The notes under the pieces: model-generated
Told to the model about the DNA's origin: nothing
Seen by the model: only the letters and a program-made list of their open reading frames with translations
Databases searched by the model: none
Source of the DNA: Chryseobacterium gleum
Lineage (GTDB): Bacteria > Bacteroidota > Bacteroidia > Flavobacteriales_D > Crocinitomicaceae
Reading direction: 5' to 3'
DNA length: 64,000 bases
Assembly (NCBI GenBank): GCA_945888625.1
Contig: CAMDAH010000002.1
Span: 62,001 to 126,000 of the forward strand
Part shown: positions 48,453 through 57,897 of the stretch, piece by piece
Layout of the letters: each line of letters starts with the position of its first letter
Position numbering within the stretch: the first letter of the stretch is position 1
Position numbers and translations under genes: made by a program

Positions 48453-50741
48453 TTGAAAACGTTTTTAGGTGCATTCTTATTTCTATTTTGTTTTACGAGT
48501 AATTTTTGTGTTGCGCAAAAGCGAGTTGGATTAGTTTTAAGTGGTGGGGGTGCAACTGGTTTAGCGCACATTGGCGTTTTGAAAGCACTTGAAGAACGTG
48601 GTATTCCCATTGATTATATTGCAGGAACCTCTGCAGGCGCTCTAGTAGGTGGACTTTACGCTTGCGGCTATGCGCCCTCTGAAATAGAGGCATTTGTATT
48701 GAGTGAAGAATTTCAATTGATGAGTGGCGGGAAACTTCCGGACAGTAAGCGTTTTCTGTTAAATGAAGAGGATAATCATGCGGGTTTTTTTGCAATTACG
48801 GCTTCAAAGGACAGCATTTTAAGGAAGTCTTTACCACTAAACCTTGTAAATCCAAGCTTGTTGGATTTCGAAATGGCAAAAATCTTTGGTCTGGTAGGCA
48901 TCTCTCATTCATCAAATTTTGATTCATTATTTGTTCCTTTTCGCTGTATTGCCTCTGATGTCGCCAATAAAAAAAGTACAATCTTTAAGGAGGGGAATCT
49001 AAATGAGGCGATTCGTGCGTCGATGACTTTTCCATTTTATCTAAACCCGATTAAAATTAATGATGTAATCTATTTTGATGGCGGACTTTACAATAACTTC
49101 CCAGTTAATGTAATGGTAGATGTTTATAATCCGGATTTTCTAATCGGAAGTAACACAGCAACGATCGCTTCTAAGCCAAACGAAAAGGACTTTATCGGTT
49201 TACTGCAAAACATGATGGAAACGCCTACAAATTACACCTTACTAAGGTCCAATGGCGTAATCATTAAAATTAATTCATCAGTGGGTACTTTTCAATTTGA
49301 TAAGGTAAAACAAGCAATTGAAGACGGTTATCGGGCAACACTGCTCCAACTGGACTCCATTGAATTGGCTGTGCCTAATAGAATTTCGTCAGATGAACTG
49401 ATAAGTAGACGCTTAGCTTTTAGGAAAAAGACCATACCCATGGTGGTGAGTTCCGGTACGATAATAAGTAATGAAAAAAGAAATCTATCCTATGTAAGCA
49501 AGTCCTTGTTTTCTGCTAAAATGCAGGTCGGTTTATCCCCGGGATTGTTCGAGAGGCGCTATTTTCGATTAGCAACAAGTCCTCAAATTAATTTCTTGTA
49601 CCCCAATTTTGAAGTAAAAAGAGATAGTACGCTTCATCTTCGTTTATTTGTTCGTAAATCAAATGATTTTAAGTTTGATGTTGGCGGTCACCTTTCCTCA
49701 AGGGCGGTAAATACAGGGTTTATTGGAATTACGTATCGTCGAGTGGGTAAAGCCGCTACAAGTATTCACGCTGAAACGTATTTCGGAAAGTTTTACGGAT
49801 CGGCTAAATTGGAGGCCAAATTAGATTTTCCAGCAGTCTTTCCAGTCTCAGCAGCCACTTATTTTGTCCTTAATCGATGGGATTATTTTCGAAGTTTTGC
49901 TACATTTTTTGAGGATGTCCAACCGTCTTTTCTTGTTCAGAATGAAACGTATTTTGGAGTGAAGGCTAAACATCCAATTTTTAATAATTCCAAAGGCACT
50001 ATTGATATTAGACGATTCAAATTAATAGATGAGTATTATCAAACGCCACAATTTACCAACAAGGATACAACAGATAAAACCTCATTAATTGGAAATAATT
50101 TTAGCTATGAAATTATCCACAATACGCTCAATAGAAAACAGTTTGCTTCATCGGGGACTTATTTTAGTCTTAAAATGAGGTATGTTCGCTCTGAAGAACG
50201 AACCACTCCAGGATCAACAGCGCTATTTGATACCGTTGTCAAGTTGCCGCACAATTGGTTTAGTCTGAATGCCGATTTTCAACATTTCCTATTTTCGAAG
50301 TCTCGGTTTCATTTGGGAATTCATTTTAGGGGAATGTTTAACAGCCAATCGCTTTTTGCTAATTACACGGCAAGTTTGCTTTCGTTACCTTCATTTTCAG
50401 TTTTACCAGATATGGACACTTATTTTCTTCCTGAGTATCGTTCTCCCCAACACTTCGGGGTAGGCTTAAATTTAGTCGGCAAATTGCGTAAGAATTTAGA
50501 ATTACGAGTAGATGCTTACTATTATCAACCGATTATCATTTTGAAAAAAAATATTGATGGTACAATTGAATACTCAAAACCGCTGGAGGGAACATCTTAC
50601 ATTGCCTCTTCTTCACTTATTTACCACACTTTTCTTGGCCCTTTGAGGGCTACAGTAAATTACTTCCCTCAGCAATTGAAACCGGTATTTTTCCAAATAA
50701 GTTTTGGTTATGTTTTATTCAATGAAAGAGCAGTTCGCTGA
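48453..50741 (+). CDS. Patatin-like phospholipase with C-terminal outer-membrane barrel
   Basis: A 762-residue protein from TTG 48453 (signal peptide ending FCVAQ). The patatin domain has the oxyanion loop SGGGATGLAHIG, the nucleophile in GTSAG (Ser60) and the catalytic Asp in YFDGGLYNN (Asp209). A POTRA-like linker and a BamA/D15-type barrel (about 350-762) follow, the layout of PlpD-like type V-d autotransporters. No ATG occurs near the signal peptide. The promoter leaves TTG 48453 as the nearest start. It is likely to expose or secrete a phospholipase A. Confidence 0.9.
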   Translation: MKTFLGAFLFLFCFTSNFCVAQKRVGLVLSGGGATGLAHIGVLKALEERGIPIDYIAGTSAGALVGGLYACGYAPSEIEAFVLSEEFQLMSGGKLPDSKRFLLNEEDNHAGFFAITASKDSILRKSLPLNLVNPSLLDFEMAKIFGLVGISHSSNFDSLFVPFRCIASDVANKKSTIFKEGNLNEAIRASMTFPFYLNPIKINDVIYFDGGLYNNFPVNVMVDVYNPDFLIGSNTATIASKPNEKDFIGLLQNMMETPTNYTLLRSNGVIIKINSSVGTFQFDKVKQAIEDGYRATLLQLDSIELAVPNRISSDELISRRLAFRKKTIPMVVSSGTIISNEKRNLSYVSKSLFSAKMQVGLSPGLFERRYFRLATSPQINFLYPNFEVKRDSTLHLRLFVRKSNDFKFDVGGHLSSRAVNTGFIGITYRRVGKAATSIHAETYFGKFYGSAKLEAKLDFPAVFPVSAATYFVLNRWDYFRSFATFFEDVQPSFLVQNETYFGVKAKHPIFNNSKGTIDIRRFKLIDEYYQTPQFTNKDTTDKTSLIGNNFSYEIIHNTLNRKQFASSGTYFSLKMRYVRSEERTTPGSTALFDTVVKLPHNWFSLNADFQHFLFSKSRFHLGIHFRGMFNSQSLFANYTASLLSLPSFSVLPDMDTYFLPEYRSPQHFGVGLNLVGKLRKNLELRVDAYYYQPIIILKKNIDGTIEYSKPLEGTSYIASSSLIYHTFLGPLRATVNYFPQQLKPVFFQISFGYVLFNERAVR

Positions 50742-50750
50742 TTGTTTTTT

Positions 50751-50758
50751 TATATTTG
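50751..50758 (+). promoter_or_regulatory. TAnnTTTG -7 element of the VOC gene
   Basis: TATATTTG, full match, 15 bases before ATG 50774. It removes the TTG at 50756 as a start. Confidence 0.5.
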
Positions 50759-50773
50759 CAAAAAATTTTTTGT

Positions 50774-51838
50774 ATGAAAAAAATTATATGTGGTATTCAA
50801 CAAGCCGGTATTGGCGTTCCTAACGTAAGCGAAGTTTGGTTATGGTATCGTGCTAATTTCGGTATTGATATAAAGATTTTTGAGGAGGCCGCAGAAGCCC
50901 CTTTAATGACTAAATACACCGGAGGAGTTGTTCAGTCGAGAACGGCCACTTTGGCTTTGAGTATGGAAGGTGGCGGTGGATTTGAAATTTGGCAATATAC
51001 TTCTCGGAACACGGAGAAACCAGCTTTTCAAGTAAAAATGGGTGACTTGGGTATTTTTGCTATTAAAATTAAATCGAGGAATATCCAAACATCGTATGAA
51101 TTCTTACGAGACAACTCGGCGGATATTGTTGCCCCACCCGAAAAAGATCATCTGGGTTATTTGTCTTTTTTTGTTCGTGATCCAAATGGAAATTTGTTCC
51201 AGGTGGTGGAAAGCGAAAGTTGGTTTAGTAACACCAATCACCCATCGCAATGTGGAGGTGTCGCTGGTGCAATCATCGGCGTTTCCAATATGAATAAATC
51301 CATCGCTTTTTATCAACATCTCTTGGATTACGACGATTTACAACTTGATGAGACGGCTGTATTCGACGATTTTTCGGGTTTGTCTGGTGGAAATAGTTTG
51401 ATGAGGCGCGTGCGTATTTCTCATTTAGAGGCACGTTGTGGTCCGTTTTCGCAGTTGCTAGGATCAAGCCAAATAGAACTCGTTCAATTGTCCGAGGTGA
51501 CGGAAGCAAAAAGAATTTTTCAAGATAGAATGTGGGGAGATTGGGGATTTATCCATCTTTGTTTTGATGTGCAAGGAATGGATGTGCTCAAGCAAGAATG
51601 TGAGGGAATGGGCTACCCTTTTACTGTGGATAGTTCGGAAACTTTCGACATGGGCGAAGCGGGGGGAAGGTTCTCTTATGTGGAAGATCCAGATGGGGCG
51701 TTGATAGAGTTTGTGGAAACACACAAAGTACCTATCATGAAAAAAATAGGATGGTATATTCGATTAAAAGATAAAAAGAAAGGCAAATCCCTTCCAAGGT
51801 GGATGTTACTTGCGATGGGCCTAAATCGTGTAAGGTAA
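50774..51838 (+). CDS. VOC (glyoxalase/dioxygenase) family protein, two domains
   Basis: A 354-residue protein with two vicinal-oxygen-chelate modules (about 1-145 and 155-320). The first has AGIGVPNVSEVWLWYRANFG and FVRDPNGNLFQVVE, the second GAIIGVSNMNKSIAFYQHLL and FSYVEDPDGALIEFVE. The terminal Glu of each module is kept, so metal binding is possible. The reaction is unknown. The upstream TTG lies in the -7 element, so I use ATG 50774. It converges on the following gene with a 1-bp gap. Confidence 0.86.
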   Translation: MKKIICGIQQAGIGVPNVSEVWLWYRANFGIDIKIFEEAAEAPLMTKYTGGVVQSRTATLALSMEGGGGFEIWQYTSRNTEKPAFQVKMGDLGIFAIKIKSRNIQTSYEFLRDNSADIVAPPEKDHLGYLSFFVRDPNGNLFQVVESESWFSNTNHPSQCGGVAGAIIGVSNMNKSIAFYQHLLDYDDLQLDETAVFDDFSGLSGGNSLMRRVRISHLEARCGPFSQLLGSSQIELVQLSEVTEAKRIFQDRMWGDWGFIHLCFDVQGMDVLKQECEGMGYPFTVDSSETFDMGEAGGRFSYVEDPDGALIEFVETHKVPIMKKIGWYIRLKDKKKGKSLPRWMLLAMGLNRVR

Positions 51839-51839
51839 T

Positions 51840-53738
51840 TTATTTTTTTCTGGCATTTACGGCCTGATACACTACGTGCTGAATTTTTGTGCGAATTCCC
51901 ATATCCCTTAGTTTCCAGTTTTCAGCGTCTGGATTTACGCGGTTGGAAAGAAAAATGAAGATGATTTCGTCTTTTGGGTCTGCCCAAGCTAATGTACCCG
52001 TAAATCCAGAATGTCCAAAGCTTTTTGCAGAAGCAAGTTCATCACATGTGCCGCCCCCATTGGCATTGGGTCTATCGAATCCAGCGCCTCTTTTATTCCC
52101 CGAAAATTGAGCTCTAGTAAAGTCATCGATGATTTTTTCTGAAAAATAATTCGTTCCAGCGTATTTTCCTTTTTGTAAAAAGAGTTGCATAATACTCGCT
52201 AAATCTGTGGCGTTACTAAACAATCCAGCATGCCCTGCCACGCCGCCTAGCATCGCTGCGCCAGGATCGTGAACGTAACCGTGAATGAGTTGTTTTCGGA
52301 AGGTTTTATCGTTCTCGGTTGGTGTAATCTGGTTTTGGGGGAAATAATCCATCGGTTTGTAACGAAGGTAACGAAGACCCATTGGAAGGTAAATATTAGC
52401 CAGCAAATAATCATTTTGCTTTTTCTGAATAATTTTTTCGTTTATTTTTTGAATAAAATAAAAGCACAAATCAGAATATTCATATTTTTTAGTGCCAAGT
52501 GGTGTATTTATAATTTGTGCATACATGCTATCGACAAAGTCATTTCTCATGAAGATACCATCTGCTACTTTTAAATCGAAGCCCACCTTCTTTTCGCCAG
52601 TAAAAATGGTAGGCAGTAAGGAACCATTTTTTAGCGTGTTGCTATAAAATCGGATGAAAGGTGTCAAGCCTGCTTGATGTGCGAGCATTTCTCGAATATT
52701 AATTTTGGAATATGTACCACTTCCTGTCGTCTCGGGGATATAATCACCTAATGTTTTGTTTATATCAAGTAAACCTTTGTCGACGAGGTGCATAGTGAGT
52801 AAAGTGGAAGCTGCAATTTTCGTTATGGAGGCTATATCATAGAGGTCTTTGTTTTTTACTTTTGCTCCATTTTTTGTTTGCTCACCAAAACTTTTTCTGT
52901 AAATAATAGCGCCTTTTACGGCAACTACAATCTGACATCCCGGATAGGCACCTTTTTCAATTCCATCTAAGGCAATTGCATCGATTTCATTTAATCTGCT
53001 TGCATCAATTCCGAAATCTTCCGGTAACCCAAACTTTAAACGCCCGTTTTTTTGCGTGCTGATACCTTCTCCCAATTTATAACTTCCTATATTCATGCTT
53101 AGGATTCCCTTGGATTCGATTGCTCCAAAAAGTAGTTGTGCGGCGCTTTTTTGCGCTAAATAATGATTTTCTTTCGCCCAAATAATAGCGTCTGCTTTTG
53201 TCGTATCAATCGAGTTGAAGATGTTTTCATCACCGAATAGAATTAAAATTTTAGTCAGTGTGGCCGGTAGTTTGTCAAGTATTTTCAGGTCTTCTTTATT
53301 AATGGAATTTTCATTTCCTTTTTCACCACTGGCGTGTAAGGATATTACACATATTTCAGCACTTTTAATGCGGTTTAAACAGGTGTCAGGGCAATTGGTA
53401 AGTTTAGAATAGTGTGCCGATTTCATATCCGCGAAGAGCCCAATTGTTTCCTGAAAAGTTTGTGGTGAGCCTCCAAGTTGAATCGTTGAAATTTGTCTAT
53501 TTAGATTGTTTAATGGGAGAATTATCGTTTTGTTTTTTAATAACACAATGTTATTTTCAATAGCCAAGGTTTGCGCGGCTAGATCAAGCTTGTTTAACCC
53601 TATAAATTCTTCACTGAACCAAATTTTAGGATCAATCATTGGAGTTTGTAGTGGCTTACTAGTTCTTGTCTTTAGACAAAATGAAACAATAAGTAGAGTG
53701 GCTAGGATAAATGGTATAGAGAAAATGATTTTTTTCAT
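51840..53738 (-). CDS. GH3 C-terminal domain fused to beta-lactamase-type serine hydrolase, GH3 catalytic domain missing
   Basis: A 632-residue lipid-anchored or secreted protein. After a hydrophobic N-terminus (about 5-20), residues 40-215 match the alpha/beta C-domain of GH3 enzymes (IENNIVLLKNKTIILPLNNL, AAQLLFGAIESKGILSMNI). Residues 230-630 are a class C-type serine hydrolase: SITK near 303-306, YEYSD near 430, HSGFTG near 580. Bacteroidota have GH3 (NagZ-like) N-domain/C-domain/beta-lactamase fusions of about 1000 residues. Here the TIM-barrel catalytic domain is absent and no GH3 frame lies upstream. A cell-wall role is likely. Confidence 0.88.
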   Translation of the reverse strand: MKKIIFSIPFILATLLIVSFCLKTRTSKPLQTPMIDPKIWFSEEFIGLNKLDLAAQTLAIENNIVLLKNKTIILPLNNLNRQISTIQLGGSPQTFQETIGLFADMKSAHYSKLTNCPDTCLNRIKSAEICVISLHASGEKGNENSINKEDLKILDKLPATLTKILILFGDENIFNSIDTTKADAIIWAKENHYLAQKSAAQLLFGAIESKGILSMNIGSYKLGEGISTQKNGRLKFGLPEDFGIDASRLNEIDAIALDGIEKGAYPGCQIVVAVKGAIIYRKSFGEQTKNGAKVKNKDLYDIASITKIAASTLLTMHLVDKGLLDINKTLGDYIPETTGSGTYSKINIREMLAHQAGLTPFIRFYSNTLKNGSLLPTIFTGEKKVGFDLKVADGIFMRNDFVDSMYAQIINTPLGTKKYEYSDLCFYFIQKINEKIIQKKQNDYLLANIYLPMGLRYLRYKPMDYFPQNQITPTENDKTFRKQLIHGYVHDPGAAMLGGVAGHAGLFSNATDLASIMQLFLQKGKYAGTNYFSEKIIDDFTRAQFSGNKRGAGFDRPNANGGGTCDELASAKSFGHSGFTGTLAWADPKDEIIFIFLSNRVNPDAENWKLRDMGIRTKIQHVVYQAVNARKK

Positions 53739-53806
53739 TGTAGAATGGTGTTTTTGTAAATTTAATTAATAATCTCCTTTATATCATTTTTCGTCTATTA
53801 AGTCCG

Positions 53807-53831
53807 GCAAAAAAGCAGTTCCCTTTTTTGC
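53807..53831. repeat. Inverted repeat in the divergent region before pckA
   Basis: GCAAAAAAG (53807-53815), 7-nt spacer, CTTTTTTGC (53823-53831). Neither neighbouring gene ends here (both diverge), so it is not their terminator. The 297-bp gap otherwise shows no gene that I can support. Confidence 0.45.
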
Positions 53832-53993
53832 ATGCGCTTAAATTTAAAATCAAAACCAAATAGCTTGTTACACTCCTATTTATAATAAAAATTTTCAAAT
53901 AACAGACAGTAAAATGGTCTTTTTTTCTTACATCAATTAATAACTTGTTGGTAAATACTTGAACTAATTTTTATGAAAATTGATTTCAGATGT

Positions 53994-54001
53994 TAATTTT
54001 G
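53994..54001 (+). promoter_or_regulatory. TAnnTTTG -7 element of pckA
   Basis: TAATTTTG, full match, leader about 30 nt. Confidence 0.45.
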
Positions 54002-54035
54002 TCAACAGATTAGCATATTAACACAATTCTTTAGA

Positions 54036-55646
54036 ATGGAAAAAACAGGAAATTTTGGTAGCGCTTCAGATTTAAATTCTATCGGGCTGTCTAATTTAAG
54101 GAATGAGTTTTGGAATTTAAGTCCCGCAGAATTGATTGAAGATTGTATTTTAAGCGGTGAAGGCATGTTAACTGATACAGGCGCCTTAGCGATTGAAACG
54201 GGGAAATTTACAGGTCGTTCGCCAAAGGATAGATTTATTGTTAAAGATGAAATAACGACAGATTCCATTTGGTGGGGAGACGTCAATATCCCTTTTCAAC
54301 CAGCAAAATTTAACTCGCTTTTTGCAAAAATGAAATTGTTTTTAGAAGGAAAAGACGTCTATGTACGCGACGTTTATGCTTGCGCAGACCCTTTTCATCG
54401 AATGAATATTCGTGTTATCACCGAGTTAGCATGGTCGAGTTTATTTGCCAACAACATGTTTATTCGTCCCGAACCAGATGAAATAGCCTCTTTTAAGCCC
54501 GAATGGCACATTGTCTGCATTCCGAGTTTCGACGCAATACCCGAACAAGATGGTACTCGACAGGCTAATTTTGCTATTTTAAACTTCACTGAAAAAATAA
54601 TTTTAATAGGAGGAACGGGATATACTGGAGAAATAAAAAAAAGTGTTTTTTCCGCGTTAAATTTTATATTACCTCATCAAAAGGAGGTGCTTTCAATGCA
54701 TTGTTCTGCAAATATTGGTGCACAAGGAGATACAGCGATATTTTTCGGTTTATCAGGAACAGGAAAAACAACGCTTTCTTCCGATGTAAATAGGCATCTG
54801 ATAGGTGATGATGAACACGGGTGGTCTAAGGATTCTGTTTTTAATTTCGAAGGTGGTTGCTACGCGAAAACAATTGATTTAACAAAAGAAAAAGAGCCAC
54901 AAATTTATGATGCTATTCGATTTGGTGCACTACTTGAAAACATTGGTTTTTTAGAGGGGACCTCAACGCCTGATTACACCGATGCTACGATAACGGAGAA
55001 CACTCGAGTGTCTTATCCAATTCATTTTATTGATAACATTATTGTTCCCTCTATTGGGAATTCTCCGAAAAATATCTTTTTCTTGACCGCAGATGCTTTT
55101 GGTGTTCTACCTCCAATTTCAAGGCTTACAACTGCGCAGGCAATGTATCACTTTATGTCTGGATATACCGCGAAAGTTGCCGGCACAGAAGTTGGTGTAA
55201 CAGAGCCGACAACGACTTTTTCTGCTGGCTTTGGTGCTGCTTTCTTACCGCTTCATCCTGCAAAGTATGCTAAATTACTTGGTGATAAATTAGCACAAAC
55301 TTCGTGTAAGGTTTGGCTAGTCAACACAGGTTGGTCAGGTGGGGCTTATGGCACTGGAGAAAGAATGAAATTAAGTTACACACGCGCTATGATTACCGCT
55401 GCGTTAACAGATAAATTAAGTAATGTCGCTTACGAGACGCTACCACTTTTTGATTTGGAATTCCCCACCACTTGTGACGGTGTGCCTTCCGAATTACTAA
55501 ATCCAAGAAATACGTGGTCGGATGCTAATCAATACGACCTAACTGCAAGTAAGCTAGCTGCAAAGTTTGTGAAAAACTTTGAGAAATTTGAATTGGAAAC
55601 TAGCCCCGAAATTTTAGCGGCATCTCCAAAAGTGGCTGCGCTTTAA
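54036..55646 (+). CDS. pckA: Phosphoenolpyruvate carboxykinase (ATP)
   Basis: It converts oxaloacetate and ATP to phosphoenolpyruvate, the entry step of gluconeogenesis. The 536 residues have RSPKDRFIV, the kinase-1a ATP loop GLSGTGKTTLS (about 238-248), the kinase-2/metal region IGDDEHGW and ENTRVSYPI. This is the full-length ATP-dependent class. Monocistronic as far as can be seen. Confidence 0.98.
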   Translation: MEKTGNFGSASDLNSIGLSNLRNEFWNLSPAELIEDCILSGEGMLTDTGALAIETGKFTGRSPKDRFIVKDEITTDSIWWGDVNIPFQPAKFNSLFAKMKLFLEGKDVYVRDVYACADPFHRMNIRVITELAWSSLFANNMFIRPEPDEIASFKPEWHIVCIPSFDAIPEQDGTRQANFAILNFTEKIILIGGTGYTGEIKKSVFSALNFILPHQKEVLSMHCSANIGAQGDTAIFFGLSGTGKTTLSSDVNRHLIGDDEHGWSKDSVFNFEGGCYAKTIDLTKEKEPQIYDAIRFGALLENIGFLEGTSTPDYTDATITENTRVSYPIHFIDNIIVPSIGNSPKNIFFLTADAFGVLPPISRLTTAQAMYHFMSGYTAKVAGTEVGVTEPTTTFSAGFGAAFLPLHPAKYAKLLGDKLAQTSCKVWLVNTGWSGGAYGTGERMKLSYTRAMITAALTDKLSNVAYETLPLFDLEFPTTCDGVPSELLNPRNTWSDANQYDLTASKLAAKFVKNFEKFELETSPEILAASPKVAAL

Positions 55647-55732
55647 TCCCTTAAAATAAAATGGCCTGATTTTTTTTTTGTGCCTCAATTTATCGGAAGG
55701 GTTTTAATTTCCGTATTTTTATCGTTTGTTCT

Positions 55733-56629
55733 ATGGATTACTTGGATGTTTTAGAGTCGGAAGCAATTTTTATCCTTAGAGAAACAGCGGCGCAATTCAA
55801 AACCCCTGTTCTTTTATTCAGCGGTGGAAAAGACAGCATTTGTCTGGTTCATTTATGCGAAAAAGCTTTTTATCCATCCAAAATACCTTTTCCATTCATG
55901 CATATTGATACCGGTCATAATTTCCCGGAGGCCTTGGAATTTAGAGATGCTTTAGTTAAGGCCTTAGACCAAAAATTAATTGTTAGAACGGTGGAAGATA
56001 CCATGGTGCGAGAAGGTCTAAAGGATAGCAATCAAAAGTTCCCGTCAAGAAATGCATTTCAATCACCCACCTTGTTGGCTGCCATTGCCGAATTTAGATT
56101 TGATGCTTGCATTGGAGGTGCTCGAAGAGACGAAGAAAAAGCGCGCGCTAAAGAAAGGGTATTTTCATTGAGAAATAATTCAGGTCGGTGGGACCCCAGC
56201 AGTCAACGGCCTGAGGTATGGAATATCGTTAACGGTTTCTTAAATGAAGGGGAAAATATGCGCGTATTTCCATTGTCAAATTGGACAGAATTAGACGTTT
56301 GGGCTTATATTCACCGTGAGAATATTGCCTTGCCTTCCTTATATTTTTCTCATGAAAGAGTGTGTGTAGAAACGCCTGAAGGACATTTAATGAATGTAAA
56401 TGAATTTGTGTCGCTTAGTGCTGAGGATCGAGTCGTTACTGAAAAAGTCCGTTATCGTACAGTGGGAGACATGACGTGTACCGCTGCCATTAGAAGTAGT
56501 GCAAATTCGGTGATTGAAATTATCGAGGAACTCAAAGTGTCTAAAATATCCGAGCGGGGAGCCACTCGTATTGATGATCGTATTAGTGATGCGGGGATGG
56601 AAGACAGAAAGAAAGAAGGGTACTTTTAA
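55733..56629 (+). CDS. cysD: Sulfate adenylyltransferase subunit 2
   Basis: The catalytic PP-loop ATPase subunit of ATP sulfurylase, making adenosine 5'-phosphosulfate from sulfate and ATP. The 298 residues carry SGGKDS at 30-35, FMHIDTGHNFPE, GARRDEEKARAKERVFS and RKKEGYF at the C-terminus. It overlaps nothing; cysN begins 17 bp downstream. No cysC, cysH or cysQ is next to it. Confidence 0.96.
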   Translation: MDYLDVLESEAIFILRETAAQFKTPVLLFSGGKDSICLVHLCEKAFYPSKIPFPFMHIDTGHNFPEALEFRDALVKALDQKLIVRTVEDTMVREGLKDSNQKFPSRNAFQSPTLLAAIAEFRFDACIGGARRDEEKARAKERVFSLRNNSGRWDPSSQRPEVWNIVNGFLNEGENMRVFPLSNWTELDVWAYIHRENIALPSLYFSHERVCVETPEGHLMNVNEFVSLSAEDRVVTEKVRYRTVGDMTCTAAIRSSANSVIEIIEELKVSKISERGATRIDDRISDAGMEDRKKEGYF

Positions 56630-56646
56630 ATTTGGGGTGTAGTGTT

Positions 56647-57867
56647 ATGAAATTGATTCGATTATTTACTGCTGGTAATGTTGACGACGGCAAAAGCACG
56701 TTAATAGGTCGTCTGTTACTTGATTCCGGAGCGGTATCTACCGATATAATTCAAGGACTTACCAAAGCGCAAAAAGAGGGGAAAGAAATAAACGCCATTG
56801 ATTTAGCATTTTTAACAGACGGTCTTCGTGCAGAAAGAGAGCTTGGTATTACGATTGACGTTGCCTACAAGTATTTTTCAAGTTCAAAAAACAAATTCAT
56901 TATTGCCGATACTCCAGGGCATTGGGAATACACGAGAAATATGTTTACCGGAGCGTCGCTTTGTGATGTGGCGATTATCCTTGTAGACGCAACAGTCGGA
57001 ATAACGGAACAAACGAAACGTCATTCTTTGATTACCACTTTGGTGGGGGTCAATAACGTGGTTTTTGCGATTAATAAAATGGATTTGAAAAGATATGATC
57101 AAACGGTTTTTGATGCCTTGGTAATCGAATTAAAGCAGCTTTCAAGGGAACTAAATATGACTGACCCATCCATTTTGCCAATAAGCGCTCTGTCAGGAGA
57201 AAACGTTGTTCATAAATCAAATTCTTTAGCTTGGTTTAAGGGACCAACCTTGTTTGATTACCTTGAAAACAATGTTTCTCTAAAGGGAGAGCCGTCTAAA
57301 AAAGTGCGGTTTCAAATACAATACCTAATTAATGACGGTCAAGCAACTGCTTACGCTGGAAGAATTGAGCAAGGAACAATTCGAGAAGGTCAAGTTTTGT
57401 TGGTTTCGCCACAAAATCAAAAAATTACGGTAAAGAAAATAATCAACAATAGAAAAATAGTAAATAGTTCAAAAGAAGGAAATTCAATTGCCATTTATGT
57501 TGAGCAGCCAATAAAATTGGATAGAGGCACAATTTTATCAGATCTTACATACCCGCCAATAATTGGCAGCCGATTTACAGCAGTTGTTTGTTGGATGTCG
57601 GAAATAAATAGTGATTTTGATAAGGACTATCTAATACAAATTGGTGCGGTAAATGAACAAGTAAAAATTGTATCGATTCAACAGAAGCATCTTAAAAATA
57701 AAGTGAATTCCGTTAATTTAACATTAAATGATATAGCTACTGTCGCAATCGAATCAAAGCAAAATATAGTTTTCGATACCTATAGCAACTCGAAATCCTT
57801 GGGTAGTTTTGTATTTATCGATTCTACGAGTTTTGAAACTACAGGAGCGGGAATAATTTTAGGGTAA
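56647..57867 (+). CDS. cysN: Sulfate adenylyltransferase subunit 1 (GTPase)
   Basis: An EF-Tu-like GTPase that drives CysD. I use ATG 56647 (MKLIRLF); the frame can be extended to TTG 56632 without support. GTP motifs: GNVDDGKST (10-18), DTPGHWEYT and NKMD. At 406 residues it lacks a fused APS-kinase (CysC) domain, so PAPS must be made elsewhere or APS used directly. Confidence 0.95.
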   Translation: MKLIRLFTAGNVDDGKSTLIGRLLLDSGAVSTDIIQGLTKAQKEGKEINAIDLAFLTDGLRAERELGITIDVAYKYFSSSKNKFIIADTPGHWEYTRNMFTGASLCDVAIILVDATVGITEQTKRHSLITTLVGVNNVVFAINKMDLKRYDQTVFDALVIELKQLSRELNMTDPSILPISALSGENVVHKSNSLAWFKGPTLFDYLENNVSLKGEPSKKVRFQIQYLINDGQATAYAGRIEQGTIREGQVLLVSPQNQKITVKKIINNRKIVNSSKEGNSIAIYVEQPIKLDRGTILSDLTYPPIIGSRFTAVVCWMSEINSDFDKDYLIQIGAVNEQVKIVSIQQKHLKNKVNSVNLTLNDIATVAIESKQNIVFDTYSNSKSLGSFVFIDSTSFETTGAGIILG

Positions 57868-57896
57868 AAAAAAACTCGGTTTTACCGAGTTTAAAA
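57868..57896 (-). terminator. Terminator between cysN and rpmH (mainly for rpmH)
   Basis: AAACTCGGT (57872-57880), loop TTT, ACCGAGTTT (57884-57892). The minus-strand RNA continues into a long U-run (rpmH direction). On the plus strand a shorter T run follows, so it may also end cysDN. Confidence 0.85.
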
Positions 57897-57897
57897 T

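Noticed and set aside
48493-48795. 100-codon minus-strand frame in the patatin gene
   Set aside because: Antisense to the conserved patatin core.
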